A stretch of 40,884 nt of DNA. It comes from a virus. The notes below the pieces were generated by a model that ran no database searches, had not been told where the DNA came from, and saw nothing but the letters and a program-made list of their open reading frames with translations. Both the position numbers and the translations under genes were made by a program. Of the stretch, positions 1 through 8,437 are shown in pieces; within the stretch, counting starts at the first letter, position 1; every line of letters starts with the position of its first letter. The stretch spans positions 1-40,884 of IMG/VR virus record IMGVR_UViG_3300020057_000072. One strand, 5' to 3'.

Positions 1-1
1 C

Positions 2-286
2 TATAGCCCTGTTCCTATTATCTCCAAACTCTCCGTCACCCCAGACGCTACTTTCACAGGTACAGGAGACCCCCACCCCTGGCCATCAGGAAATCAAGTA
101 ACCTATACAGTCCAAGCAGGAAATATTCTTACAGCCTCCACTACTTACTACTGGAGAGTAGCGGGCATAGACCCACTAGGTGGCAATGCGTATGGAGCAT
201 GGTCAACAACGAGGAGCTTTACAACAGCTGTTGCAGCAAGCGGACTCTTTAAAGGTGGTCATTCACTCATGGGAATAGGAATATAA
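2..286 (+). CDS. C-terminal part of a fibronectin/ConA-like appendage protein (5' truncated)
   Basis: The reading frame is open from base 2 and stops at TAA 284-286. The peptide has the beta-sandwich signature of fibronectin III-like modules (TTYYWRVAGIDP, then WSTTRSFTT) and a short glycine-rich tail ending GHSLMGIGI. Such modules are common in phage tail fibres and other surface appendages. It is probably the end of the gene that runs off the other edge of the window at 40342-40884, because that gene has the matching first half of this kind of module. Joining the two edges directly shifts the frame by one base, so a stretch is missing. A holding-to-host or decoration role is inferred. Confidence 0.6.
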   Translation, partial: YSPVPIISKLSVTPDATFTGTGDPHPWPSGNQVTYTVQAGNILTASTTYYWRVAGIDPLGGNAYGAWSTTRSFTTAVAASGLFKGGHSLMGIGI

Positions 287-290
287 ACCT

Positions 291-298
291 GCTATACT
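291..298 (+). promoter_or_regulatory. Extended -10 promoter, apparently leaderless
   Basis: TGCTATACT (TATACT at 293-298) is an extended -10 box ending 6 nt before the ATG at 305. No clear -35 box is visible. A start about 7 nt downstream would put the first RNA base at or next to the start codon, and there is no ribosome binding site. Confidence 0.5.
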
Positions 299-304
299 AA
301 ACAA

Positions 305-559
305 ATGGACGAGGCAAGACAAAAAGCAGTAGAAGCATACCTAAAAGAAATAGGAGAAGTAAACAAACGACACCTCAAGCGACTAGTCCCCTTTATTGAA
401 ACTGCAAGGAACGGAGCAATGAATCCCCGATTCACAGTAGAGGACATGATACCAGAACCAAAGAAAGAATCAGAACAAACACCAAGTCCAGAACAAGAAA
501 TAGGAGGAAATCAAGAAACGCAACCTCAACCAGAAGTACCTGCCGAAGTTACCTCTTGA
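305..559 (+). CDS. Small acidic hypothetical protein
   Basis: An 84-residue protein with a helical basic N-terminal half and a Pro/Glu/Gln-rich tail (about residues 50-84) that is likely disordered. The ATG lies 6 nt behind an extended -10 box and has no Shine-Dalgarno sequence, which fits leaderless translation. It sits between the appendage gene and the late operon starting at 617. I do not recognise the family. A small accessory structural protein is possible but unsupported. Confidence 0.6.
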   Translation: MDEARQKAVEAYLKEIGEVNKRHLKRLVPFIETARNGAMNPRFTVEDMIPEPKKESEQTPSPEQEIGGNQETQPQPEVPAEVTS

Positions 560-600
560 CATTACATCAAGAAGTTCAGTAAGCTAAATACAGAGGTCAA
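556..600 (+). promoter_or_regulatory. Late promoter with AGAGGTCAA start region
   Basis: TTGACA (556-561) and TAAGCT (580-585) are separated by 18 bp. Six bases after the -10 box comes AGAGGTCAA (592-600), a sequence that recurs at the same distance behind -10-like boxes at 2550 and 35797. It drives the gene at 617. Unlike the other two copies, the following bases do not form a clear terminator hairpin. Confidence 0.6.
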
Positions 601-616
601 AGACAGAACCCAAAAA

Positions 617-1507
617 ATGGATAACACACTAGATATTATTACCGTTTTCAACCCCGACAACGAAGCCTTCGAAATAAGATACGACAACAAATCCTACGGA
701 TTTATAGAACCCGGCAAAGCTCGCAGAATGCCTCGCTTCTTGGCAAGACTCACAGTAAAACATTTAACAGATCAAGTCCTAAACAAACTTAATCTCGCAA
801 CCAACAACGTAGAAGCCCGAAATAACTGGTTGACCAAAATCGTCATTGACGAAGAAGTATACGCAATGCCAGAAGCAGCAACCCCAGATGCCAAACTCCG
901 CAACGACCTCTCGGAACTTAACAGAAAATCAGACCTAGACAGAATCCTAGAAAAGAGAAAGGCAGAAGACGCACCAACAACAAATCCAAACTTTACAGTA
1001 CCACAGGTGACAGCAGCACCCGACATGACACCATCCCCATTACAACCAGTGAATGAAGCACCAATAACAGTCCCAGTTGCAGCTGGAGAAACGCCACACC
1101 CAACTATTGAAGTAAATGTAGCACCAGCCTCGGTAACACCAAGTGAGCAACTAGCACCAGCACAAGACGTCGCACCTATCCCATCAATCATGCAAAGTAC
1201 CGTCGCATCAGATCTAGGCATCTCCGCTCCGGCAGGAAACTCGATGGTACTCCCAGAAATTGACGAAGAAGTACTCGATCAAGCACCACAAGCAGCACCA
1301 AGTGAAGTACCAGCCGGAGTAGACCCAGCACTCGCACAAGCAGTAGTCCCAACGACCAACGGCGTCGTCGCAGAACCGACACGAGAAGATCTCTACGCTT
1401 ACGCAACAAACACTCTCGGCATGGCACTCGATGACGCAAAAACCAAAGAAGCACTCGACGGTCAAGATATCCCAGCACTTAAAGAAACACTCGGATATGC
1501 AGCATAA
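617..1507 (+). CDS. Hypothetical virion-associated protein with long Pro/Ala linker
   Basis: A 296-residue protein with three visible parts. Residues 1-120 are a folded-looking domain (FNPDNEAFEIRYDNKSYGF near the start). Residues 120-245 are a low-complexity Pro/Ala/Val/Thr linker. Residues 250-296 are a compact helical tail (TREDLYAYATNTLGMALDDA) reminiscent of small helical docking or SAP/LEM-like domains. No enzymatic motif is seen. It follows the AGAGGTCAA promoter and is nearly adjacent (2 nt gap) to the scaffold-like gene, suggesting a head or neck role. Function unknown. Confidence 0.65.
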   Translation: MDNTLDIITVFNPDNEAFEIRYDNKSYGFIEPGKARRMPRFLARLTVKHLTDQVLNKLNLATNNVEARNNWLTKIVIDEEVYAMPEAATPDAKLRNDLSELNRKSDLDRILEKRKAEDAPTTNPNFTVPQVTAAPDMTPSPLQPVNEAPITVPVAAGETPHPTIEVNVAPASVTPSEQLAPAQDVAPIPSIMQSTVASDLGISAPAGNSMVLPEIDEEVLDQAPQAAPSEVPAGVDPALAQAVVPTTNGVVAEPTREDLYAYATNTLGMALDDAKTKEALDGQDIPALKETLGYAA

Positions 1508-1509
1508 CT

Positions 1510-2304
1510 ATGGACTTAGATCAACTAAAACTCAAAACAGCAGACGAACTTAATGACGACGAAAAAGACTATCTCCGAACCAACGTCGACAAGTTAGACG
1601 ATGAGGACAAGGATGCCTATGCATCGTTTCTAAACCCTGCAACCCCAGATCCAGTAACCCCCGGTTCTGTCACTCCAGACCCTGTCGTGCCAGATCCAGA
1701 AAGTCCTCCTACATTTTCATTTAACAATGAGGACGAAGCCAAGCAGTTTGTACAGAAAGCATTCGCCGAGGAACAAGATAGACAAAAACAAGCAGCTATA
1801 GACGCAGCGAAAACCCCGGAGGAAAAAGTATGGCTTGATGACAACTGGAAACCAAAAACATGGAGAGAAGGAATCCAGATAGCAGTACAAGAAGCACTCG
1901 CAACCGCTGATAAAAAAAGAGCCGACGAAACCACAGCACAAGAAACAAACAGAAAAGCCTTCGAGAACGAATGGGACGGACTTATAAAGGCAAACAGCCT
2001 CCCAGCACGAGACACCGACGAGGGGAAAAAAGTCCTCAAGTCCGTTTATGATATAGGAGTAAAATACGGACAGCCAAGTTTCACCAAAGCATACGAGCTT
2101 TATAAAATATTACCAAGTGATCAAGGTGGAGCATTAGACGTAAAAGCAGTAAAAGCAGAGAGAGGAAGAAGCCAACGAGAGGCAGCCGGACAAATAGGCG
2201 GAAATACTCCCGGCGGAGCACAAGGCGGAAAAGGAGCACCTCAAAACTATCAACAGTTGCACAACCAGACAATGAGTTTTTTAATTAGAAATGCACTGAA
2301 ATGA
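1510..2304 (+). CDS. Scaffold-like acidic protein
   Basis: A 264-residue, strongly acidic, helix-rich protein. It has a Pro-rich spacer (about 45-70), a central charged helical region and a C-terminal Gly/Gln-rich segment ending in a short hydrophobic helix (QTMSFLIRNALK). Phage scaffolding proteins share this make-up: acidic, helical, with a C-terminal capsid-binding helix. It is not next to the capsid gene here, so the scaffold role is only a suggestion. A tail-completion or internal protein is the alternative. Confidence 0.5.
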   Translation: MDLDQLKLKTADELNDDEKDYLRTNVDKLDDEDKDAYASFLNPATPDPVTPGSVTPDPVVPDPESPPTFSFNNEDEAKQFVQKAFAEEQDRQKQAAIDAAKTPEEKVWLDDNWKPKTWREGIQIAVQEALATADKKRADETTAQETNRKAFENEWDGLIKANSLPARDTDEGKKVLKSVYDIGVKYGQPSFTKAYELYKILPSDQGGALDVKAVKAERGRSQREAAGQIGGNTPGGAQGGKGAPQNYQQLHNQTMSFLIRNALK

Positions 2305-2546
2305 ACGATGATAACAAAATGCTCCCATTTGAAATAAGACGTAAGACGGCTCAAGAAATGTGTAAAGAAATCCTTGATGAGTACGACTGCGACATATGCC
2401 CCATTCTAGTAAGATCACCACAAACTATAGGAGCACAACTAACGTGGGTAGACAAGCAGAATGCACAGCAAATGGCAGACTTAGGACTTATCCCCCTACC
2501 CCAGTCCCATGAGGCTAAAGCAGATGATGAAAAACTAAACAATTAG
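2301..2546 (+). CDS. Small hypothetical protein
   Basis: An 81-residue protein whose ATG overlaps the TGA of the preceding gene, so the two are probably translationally coupled. It contains a CDIC pair (about residues 30-33), too little for a full zinc site. No family recognised. It is the last gene before a promoter/terminator leader, so it closes a transcription unit. Confidence 0.6.
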   Translation: MNDDNKMLPFEIRRKTAQEMCKEILDEYDCDICPILVRSPQTIGAQLTWVDKQNAQQMADLGLIPLPQSHEAKADDEKLNN

Positions 2547-2607
2547 TGCTAAACTTGAAGCAGAGGTCAATAAGAACCCACAAAGCAAGAGCGATGTGGG
2601 ATTTTTT
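2547..2607 (+). terminator. Promoter-leader-terminator module before the adaptor gene
   Basis: TGCTAAACT (-10 box 2550-2555, extended) is followed after 6 nt by AGAGGTCAA (2562-2570). A hairpin then forms from CCCACA (2577-2582) and TGTGGG (2595-2600), followed by ATTTTTT (2601-2607). The gene's ATG is only 5 nt later, at 2613. It could end the upstream operon, or act as an attenuator for the downstream one. The same design lies before the capsid gene. Confidence 0.65.
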
Positions 2608-2612
2608 GTATT

Positions 2613-3509
2613 ATGTGGAGTTTTCAAGATCAATACACACACTTCCAAAACGTAGCGAAGGATACCTCCGCTGCGACTCTTGTCATTGGAAAACAAAACA
2701 TAAACATGGGACAAAAGGTTCTGGAAACGGAACTCGGATACCCTCCACAGGAAGCGACCCGATCAATCACCACAACAACCTCAGACAGCTACCCCTTACC
2801 CGAAAACTTTATAAGGCTAATAAACCTCTACGTCACATCAGGAACAACCCGATACAACGCAGAGCCGATATACGACGAGCAAACATGGCAAGCTTTCAAA
2901 AGACGAACAGGGACTACCTCAGACTACCTTAATCATGTCTTTATCCGCCAAAACACCTTCGAGGTTTATCCGACACCATCAACAGCAGGTCTTACCATGA
3001 CGATGTTATACGAAGCACTTTCAAAAGACTCATCAGCAGCCGACTATACGACAGGGACAATAACAACCCTTGCAGCAGCCGGAACAGCCGTAACAGGTTC
3101 AGGAACGACCTTCACCGCAGCGATGGTAGGACGATACTTCAAGATAAACGCTGACGGTCAATGGTACAGAATAGCCTCCCGAACAAGTGACACGGTAATT
3201 GGTCTGCAAGCACCATATCAAGGAACGGCAATAGCAGCCGGGACATCAGTATTCACGATTGGAGAAATCCCACGAACCCCTCCGGCAACTCACCACATCC
3301 CGGTAACGTATGCACTCTGGCATCATTTCGAAGGATTAAGACGTGACCCAGTCATGGGAAAATACTATAAAAATCAGTGGGAAGAACAGAAAGCATGGGC
3401 AAAAAGTGTCTACGAGAACAGAAACTCGTCACAGGTTATACCAAACCAAAGGCATCTCAGGCAACGTGCTCTCCTGAACCCGAACTGGTTTCCTGAGAAT
3501 ATAAGCTAA
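2613..3509 (+). CDS. Head-tail adaptor / tail tubular A-like protein
   Basis: A 298-residue protein. The N- and C-terminal thirds are helical and resemble podovirus adaptor proteins (P22 gp4 / T7 gp11 class), including a C-terminal ALWHHFEGLRRDPVMGKYY helix. A small beta domain (about 150-215, with RYFKINADGQWYRI) is inserted between them. It would join the portal ring to the tail nozzle. Its stop overlaps the ATG of the big tail protein, the order seen in many short-tailed phages. The start is 5 nt behind a terminator T-run and lacks a Shine-Dalgarno sequence. Assignment is by architecture and context. Confidence 0.6.
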   Translation: MWSFQDQYTHFQNVAKDTSAATLVIGKQNINMGQKVLETELGYPPQEATRSITTTTSDSYPLPENFIRLINLYVTSGTTRYNAEPIYDEQTWQAFKRRTGTTSDYLNHVFIRQNTFEVYPTPSTAGLTMTMLYEALSKDSSAADYTTGTITTLAAAGTAVTGSGTTFTAAMVGRYFKINADGQWYRIASRTSDTVIGLQAPYQGTAIAAGTSVFTIGEIPRTPPATHHIPVTYALWHHFEGLRRDPVMGKYYKNQWEEQKAWAKSVYENRNSSQVIPNQRHLRQRALLNPNWFPENIS

Positions 3510-6500
3510 TGAGCAATGCAACACTACCCAACAAGATCGACAACTACAGACGCTTCGACGGAGGTATAGCTCCATATGACAAAGAGGCGGAAGGCGATCA
3601 ATACGCCTTCGGACGCTCAATAGATTACAGAAGCCACCCCAAAGAACTAAAAATCCTACCCAAAACCGTAAAAGAATCAGGATCAGTATACGAAAACCTA
3701 CCAGTAGACGGAGATAGAGTAAACGATACCGTATATTTATACGATAAGGCAGGGAATATTTATACAAGAAGCCTCGCAGGAAGTCACGCAAAGACAAGAG
3801 CTGTCGCCAACTCCCACGGTAACGGAATGAAATACTTCTCAGAGGACGACTTTCTCTATTACACAAGCGACAAGTTGATAGGAAGGTACGGACAAATAAA
3901 CGGAACGCCCTCCTACGTCGACGACTTTCTAGGCTCAGAAGGAGGTGTCCCATTAAACACCCACGCCCTAGACTTGGAAGCCTCCTCCAGTCAATACGCC
4001 TCAAGAGCCGACACCGCATCACTATCAATAACAGGTGACCTATCACTAGAAGCATACATAAAACCAGAATCCCTCCCGGCAGTTGGAAGCTCAATGGTAC
4101 TCGCCTCAAAATGGGACATAAACACAAATCTTAGAAGTTATAAGTTTGAGATTTACGCAGTCAGTGGATATTTTGGAGATGGCTCAGATGGAACACTAAC
4201 CATATCATCAGATACAACAGAAGCACCTATCGACGCTCCCTGCACAGGAACAGGAGCAGCCTATACTTTATCAGCAACAAACGTCTCGTTTGCAACAGGA
4301 CAGGTAATCTACATTCATCAAAGTCAGGGAACAGGAGCAGGAACAAACCAGAGAAATAAAGTAGTTTCCTACAGTACAGGAACTATAACTCTTGAGACAG
4401 AATTAAATGCCACATACACAACAGGAGCGCAAGTTCGGGTACTAAAGCAACACACAACAGTAACTGTAAATAGTGGCATTACCTACACTGCAAAACACTG
4501 GGATAGAGCATCAGGCGTAGGTGGAATACTAGCCTTCTTAGCCAGCACCTCGGTTACCGTTTCGGGAACTCTTAACGTAAATGGGACAACAGCAACAGGT
4601 AATACAGGGGCAGTAACTGTCGGATTTATCGGAGGCTCAGTAGCCGGGGCTGGGGACACAGGAGAAGGAACAACTGGCGCAAGCGTCGTTAATCAAAATA
4701 CAGCAAATGGAAATGGAGGCGGAGGCGGAACAAGTTCATCAGGAGCTGGAGGCGGAGGCGGAAATGGAACAGCAGGAAATAACGGATCAGGCTCAACAGG
4801 TGGAATAGGTGGAAACGCAACAAGCACAACCGACCTAACAACTATGACATTTGGAGGTGGAGGCGGAGCAGCATGGGAAAACAGTGCAACATCAGGTGGA
4901 GGTGGAGCCGGAGCAGGAATAATATTTGTAACTGGAACAGCCATAACAGTTACAGGAGCTATAACAGCAAATGGTGGAGGTGGAAGGGCAGGCCAAGTAG
5001 CAGGAGATCCCGGTGGCGGAGCTGGAGCTGGAGGTTCTATTCGTCTGACAGCAAAAACCGCCACTCTAGAAATAAACCTTATAACAGCAAATGGGGGAAC
5101 AGGTGGAGCTGGAAACGGAGCAGGTGGAACAGGTGGTAACGGCGGAAGTGGACGTGTTCACCTAGACTACTACACCTCCTACACAGGAACAACTACACCA
5201 ACTATTAATGCAGTACAAGACAACAATCTCGTAACAACCACGACTTACCAACTAAGACTAGGCGTATCCAGCACCGGAACAAATGAGGAGTTTTTATCGA
5301 AAAACTCGACGATTACCACAGGAGTGCAATATCACGTTGCTATATCATGGGACGCCTCAACTTCAACAGCAACTTTCTGTCAGAACGGTGTAAGTTTAGG
5401 AACATCAACAGGCACACTAACATCAATAAGCAACAACGCCTCAGTATTTGGAATAGGAGCAGACTTCAACTCAACCGCCCGGAACTTCTACGATGGACTA
5501 ATAGATGAAGTAAGAGTGTGGAACACAGAAAGAACAGTAGCTCAATTTTTAGCAAACAAAGACCTGGAGATCGCAACAAACAGTGCAGGATTAGCAGCCT
5601 ACTATCAGCTAGATAATAACTACGACGACTCAACATCAAATGCAAACAACCTAACAGCAAGCGGAAGTCCTAGCTTTACGACCTCCGTTCCCTTTTCCTC
5701 ACCAACAACAAGACTGGACATAGATCAAAGTCTATCAACAAGTGGCAGCACATACGCTCTGCCAACGGTAATATCAGAGACAGCAGCAAACAGACAAACC
5801 TTCGTACCAGCCAAAGACCCACAAAAATCCATACAAGTTTTAATTGCAGCTAAAGGAACAGGAAACTGGACGATTACCGTTCACGATGCAGTCAACCGTG
5901 TCCTAGCAACATTAACCGTAACAAATGCCAATGTTTCAACGGGAGATTATGAGTTTACCTTCACAACACCGTGGCGACCAGTCCGGGGAGCAGGCTACCA
6001 TTTCCATTTGACCTCAACTGTGGCAGACGGAACAGTAACAACAACATCTCTAAACGACCTAGAGACTGTCGACTTTACCAGTTACTATCAGTTTTTAGTA
6101 ACCGACGAACAGTTCCATCCAATAGAGCAAATGATAAACCTTATAGCCATAGGAAATGAACACTACGTCGCAACGTATGACGCAACCGAATACAATCCGC
6201 ACCGAATCGTTCTGCCGTCCGGCTGGAAAGTTCGCTGCATGACCAAGTGGAGGGAATACTTAGTAATAGGATGCTGGAAAGGCGACTCAGTAGACGACTA
6301 CGGTGAGGGGATGCTTTTCTTCTGGGACGGATACAGCACCACCTACAACTTCCATGTATCAGTACCAGAAGGATCAGTCAACGCACTATTTGCAGCACGA
6401 GGAATCCTCTACGTTTGGGCAGGATATCAAGGGGATATGGTAGGCTACGTCGGCGGAGAAAGTGCGGAGAAAATAAGGCAATTACCAAAAGTGGCTATCG

Positions 6501-7108
6501 GAAAGTCGGTAGAAACTCTACCCAAAGCAGTCAATATGTGGCAAGGACTCCTAAGATGGGGAGTTGCAGGAGAAAGCGACTCAACCGAGGTAGAGCGTGG
6601 TATTTATACCTACGGTCAAAAAGACAAGGAACAGCCAAACTCTTTTTCATACGACTACCCCATTTCAACAGGATCACGAACAGCAACCAACATCCAGATC
6701 GGCTTCATTTTTCCAGTTAACAGAAAACTGTTGGTAGGTTGGAGGGACAACGTATCCTACGGAGTGGACGTAATAGATCCAGCTGGAACACCGTATGCAA
6801 CCGGGACTATTGAACGAGATATAAAAGATTACGGCGGAGTATACAAAGAAAAAGACGCACTAACAGTAAGAGCCGACTTCAAACCCTTAGTATCAGGTGA
6901 CTCAATAAAGCTCAAATATAAGCTGGATCGTGCCTCAGCATGGACGGAAGGCGAAGCAGTAACAACTGCAGCAGAAACTGTAGCACGTTTGCCAATAATT
7001 GCTGGAAATCATCGGGAAATACAAATAGCAGCAGATATGGGAGCAGCTGTAGTATTGTTAGAATTAACACTTGAAGAAAACATGAAGGCAACGGAGCAAG
7101 TCGTATGA
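3509..7108 (+). CDS. Large tail protein with split LamG domain and nozzle-like C-terminus
   Basis: A 1199-residue protein. Residues 1-150 resemble the start of tail nozzle proteins. Residues about 150-215 begin a ConA/LamG sandwich (SLEAYIKPESLP), which resumes at about 575-690 (YDGLIDEVRVWN, then LAAYYQLDNNYDDST). Between them lies a 340-residue insert: a beta domain starting GDGSDGTLTISS, then a very glycine-rich stretch (about 385-550). Residues 750-1199 contain WKVRCMTKWREYLVIGCWKG and repeated strands, compatible with a beta-propeller like T7 gp12 or P22 gp10. It likely forms the tail nozzle plus a host-binding decoration. The GDGSDG-type domain is one I associate with candidate phyla radiation genomes and their viruses, from memory only. 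Confidence 0.6.
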   Translation: MSNATLPNKIDNYRRFDGGIAPYDKEAEGDQYAFGRSIDYRSHPKELKILPKTVKESGSVYENLPVDGDRVNDTVYLYDKAGNIYTRSLAGSHAKTRAVANSHGNGMKYFSEDDFLYYTSDKLIGRYGQINGTPSYVDDFLGSEGGVPLNTHALDLEASSSQYASRADTASLSITGDLSLEAYIKPESLPAVGSSMVLASKWDINTNLRSYKFEIYAVSGYFGDGSDGTLTISSDTTEAPIDAPCTGTGAAYTLSATNVSFATGQVIYIHQSQGTGAGTNQRNKVVSYSTGTITLETELNATYTTGAQVRVLKQHTTVTVNSGITYTAKHWDRASGVGGILAFLASTSVTVSGTLNVNGTTATGNTGAVTVGFIGGSVAGAGDTGEGTTGASVVNQNTANGNGGGGGTSSSGAGGGGGNGTAGNNGSGSTGGIGGNATSTTDLTTMTFGGGGGAAWENSATSGGGGAGAGIIFVTGTAITVTGAITANGGGGRAGQVAGDPGGGAGAGGSIRLTAKTATLEINLITANGGTGGAGNGAGGTGGNGGSGRVHLDYYTSYTGTTTPTINAVQDNNLVTTTTYQLRLGVSSTGTNEEFLSKNSTITTGVQYHVAISWDASTSTATFCQNGVSLGTSTGTLTSISNNASVFGIGADFNSTARNFYDGLIDEVRVWNTERTVAQFLANKDLEIATNSAGLAAYYQLDNNYDDSTSNANNLTASGSPSFTTSVPFSSPTTRLDIDQSLSTSGSTYALPTVISETAANRQTFVPAKDPQKSIQVLIAAKGTGNWTITVHDAVNRVLATLTVTNANVSTGDYEFTFTTPWRPVRGAGYHFHLTSTVADGTVTTTSLNDLETVDFTSYYQFLVTDEQFHPIEQMINLIAIGNEHYVATYDATEYNPHRIVLPSGWKVRCMTKWREYLVIGCWKGDSVDDYGEGMLFFWDGYSTTYNFHVSVPEGSVNALFAARGILYVWAGYQGDMVGYVGGESAEKIRQLPKVAIGKSVETLPKAVNMWQGLLRWGVAGESDSTEVERGIYTYGQKDKEQPNSFSYDYPISTGSRTATNIQIGFIFPVNRKLLVGWRDNVSYGVDVIDPAGTPYATGTIERDIKDYGGVYKEKDALTVRADFKPLVSGDSIKLKYKLDRASAWTEGEAVTTAAETVARLPIIAGNHREIQIAADMGAAVVLLELTLEENMKATEQVV

Positions 7109-7383
7109 CACAACAAGAACTAGAAAAAAAGATGCAGGAGTTATCAGAAGAAGTCGGACAACTGAAAAGGAGAGCCTTTCAGGAACAAATAACACCTGAT
7201 ATTATTAAAATGCGTCATATTGGAGAGGGAGTAAGATATATCAGGGATGGAAAAACAGCCGACAAAGCAACGAGTGGCGAAGAACCGGCACAAGGAGCAG
7301 CGATATTTTTCGATTACAATACAAATACTCTCTACATCTGGAACAGACTAACAAAAGCATGGAAAAGCGAAGTACTAACGTGA
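7105..7383 (+). CDS. Small coiled-coil structural protein
   Basis: A 92-residue protein. Residues 1-25 form a coiled coil (LEKKMQELSEEVGQLKRR) and the C-terminal half looks beta-rich (AAIFFDYNTNTLYIWN), like small pieces of fibre proteins that display a chain end. Its ATG overlaps the end of the tail gene by 4 nt (ATGA), so it is coupled to it. A minor tail component is the likeliest role. Confidence 0.6.
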   Translation: MTQQELEKKMQELSEEVGQLKRRAFQEQITPDIIKMRHIGEGVRYIRDGKTADKATSGEEPAQGAAIFFDYNTNTLYIWNRLTKAWKSEVLT

Positions 7384-7395
7384 TAATATAATTAT

Positions 7396-8436
7396 ATGGC
7401 AATGCAATACGGAGGCTGGTACGATAATCCAGCAGCAGGAAAAAACCAGCGATGGTTTAATGGGACGTGGACTGACGGAGCAGAACCCGGATCTGGTGGC
7501 GGAAATAATAACAATGGAGGCGGAGGCGGAGCGTCGATGCCATCTGTTCCATCATTTGACCCAAAGCCATATGATGACCTGTTAAAGTCCCTACCCAGTG
7601 CCAAAGACTTCGCAGCAGGACTTGATTCACGAGAAAACGACGTATTCGGAAACTACTTCAAAACCGCTAGAGAACAACCAAAACCCCTAGAACTTTTTGA
7701 TATGATGAGCGAGTCGGCAGGAGTGCCACAGCTCAGAAAAAGTCAATCTTCCCTACAAGGAACAATCTATGATATAGAAGACTCTCTCCGTAGACTCGAA
7801 CCAGACATCAACGCACGAACCCAAAACTCAGTCGTAACTGAATCACAACGTCGGGGAATGCTAACATCGGCTCAGAAGCCAATCATGGAAAACTACGGCT
7901 GGTTAAATCAATCACTCGGCAGAATATCAGGAGCATTAGCAGAAACCCAGAAAGACGTAACGCAAAGAGTCGGCTATGCACTCGAAGGATTCAGGATGGA
8001 GCTTGAACCTTATAAGGAACAACTGTCACTCGTAGTAACACAAAACGCACGAGCAATGACAGGATTCAGCACAGACAGGCAAACTACCCTTGATGTTCTC
8101 CTTGCAAAGATTGGACGACAAGAAAAAGTAACAGACCAAGAGTTTACGGCTGCCAGAGAGTTAGCAATCAAGGAAGCCGACTACCTACAGGCAATAAAGT
8201 TACAACAAAACATATTCAATCAGCCTAATAATCAGATAGAAGATGTCGGTGGAAACAAAGTGATTATTGATATGAAGACCGGGAGGACAATTTTGAATCT
8301 CGGAGGAAAAACGGCAACCACAGGTGGCAATGGCAAAGACTACTACAACCAAGAACCACAATACTCAGCACCTGCCGGAACAATAATGAACGGCTACTAC
8401 TCAACAGGTGTAGGCTGGGTAAAAGTCGTACAATAA
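7396..8436 (+). CDS. Putative internal virion / ejection protein 1
   Basis: A 346-residue protein with an aromatic N-terminus (YGGWYDNPAAGKNQRW), a Gly/Asn linker (about 33-48), a long helical middle (about 100-270) and a C-terminal Gly/Tyr-rich end. Long helical proteins between tail and lysis genes in podoviruses are usually internal ejection proteins that line or extend the DNA channel. It is separated by one base from the next, much larger gene of the same type. No catalytic motif is visible. Confidence 0.5.
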   Translation: MAMQYGGWYDNPAAGKNQRWFNGTWTDGAEPGSGGGNNNNGGGGGASMPSVPSFDPKPYDDLLKSLPSAKDFAAGLDSRENDVFGNYFKTAREQPKPLELFDMMSESAGVPQLRKSQSSLQGTIYDIEDSLRRLEPDINARTQNSVVTESQRRGMLTSAQKPIMENYGWLNQSLGRISGALAETQKDVTQRVGYALEGFRMELEPYKEQLSLVVTQNARAMTGFSTDRQTTLDVLLAKIGRQEKVTDQEFTAARELAIKEADYLQAIKLQQNIFNQPNNQIEDVGGNKVIIDMKTGRTILNLGGKTATTGGNGKDYYNQEPQYSAPAGTIMNGYYSTGVGWVKVVQ

Positions 8437-8437
8437 T

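Noticed and set aside
2546-2932. 128-codon frame overlapping the adaptor gene
   Set aside because: It lies across a terminator hairpin and the strong adaptor frame, and has a basic, random-looking composition.
3429-4127. Long minus-strand frame of 232 codons
   Set aside because: Leu/Arg-rich, typical of the complement of an A/C-rich coding strand; no motif or start signal.
4693-5064. Antisense Pro-rich frame of 123 codons
   Set aside because: It is the mirror of the glycine-rich repeat in the tail gene; proline codons arise from reversed glycine codons.
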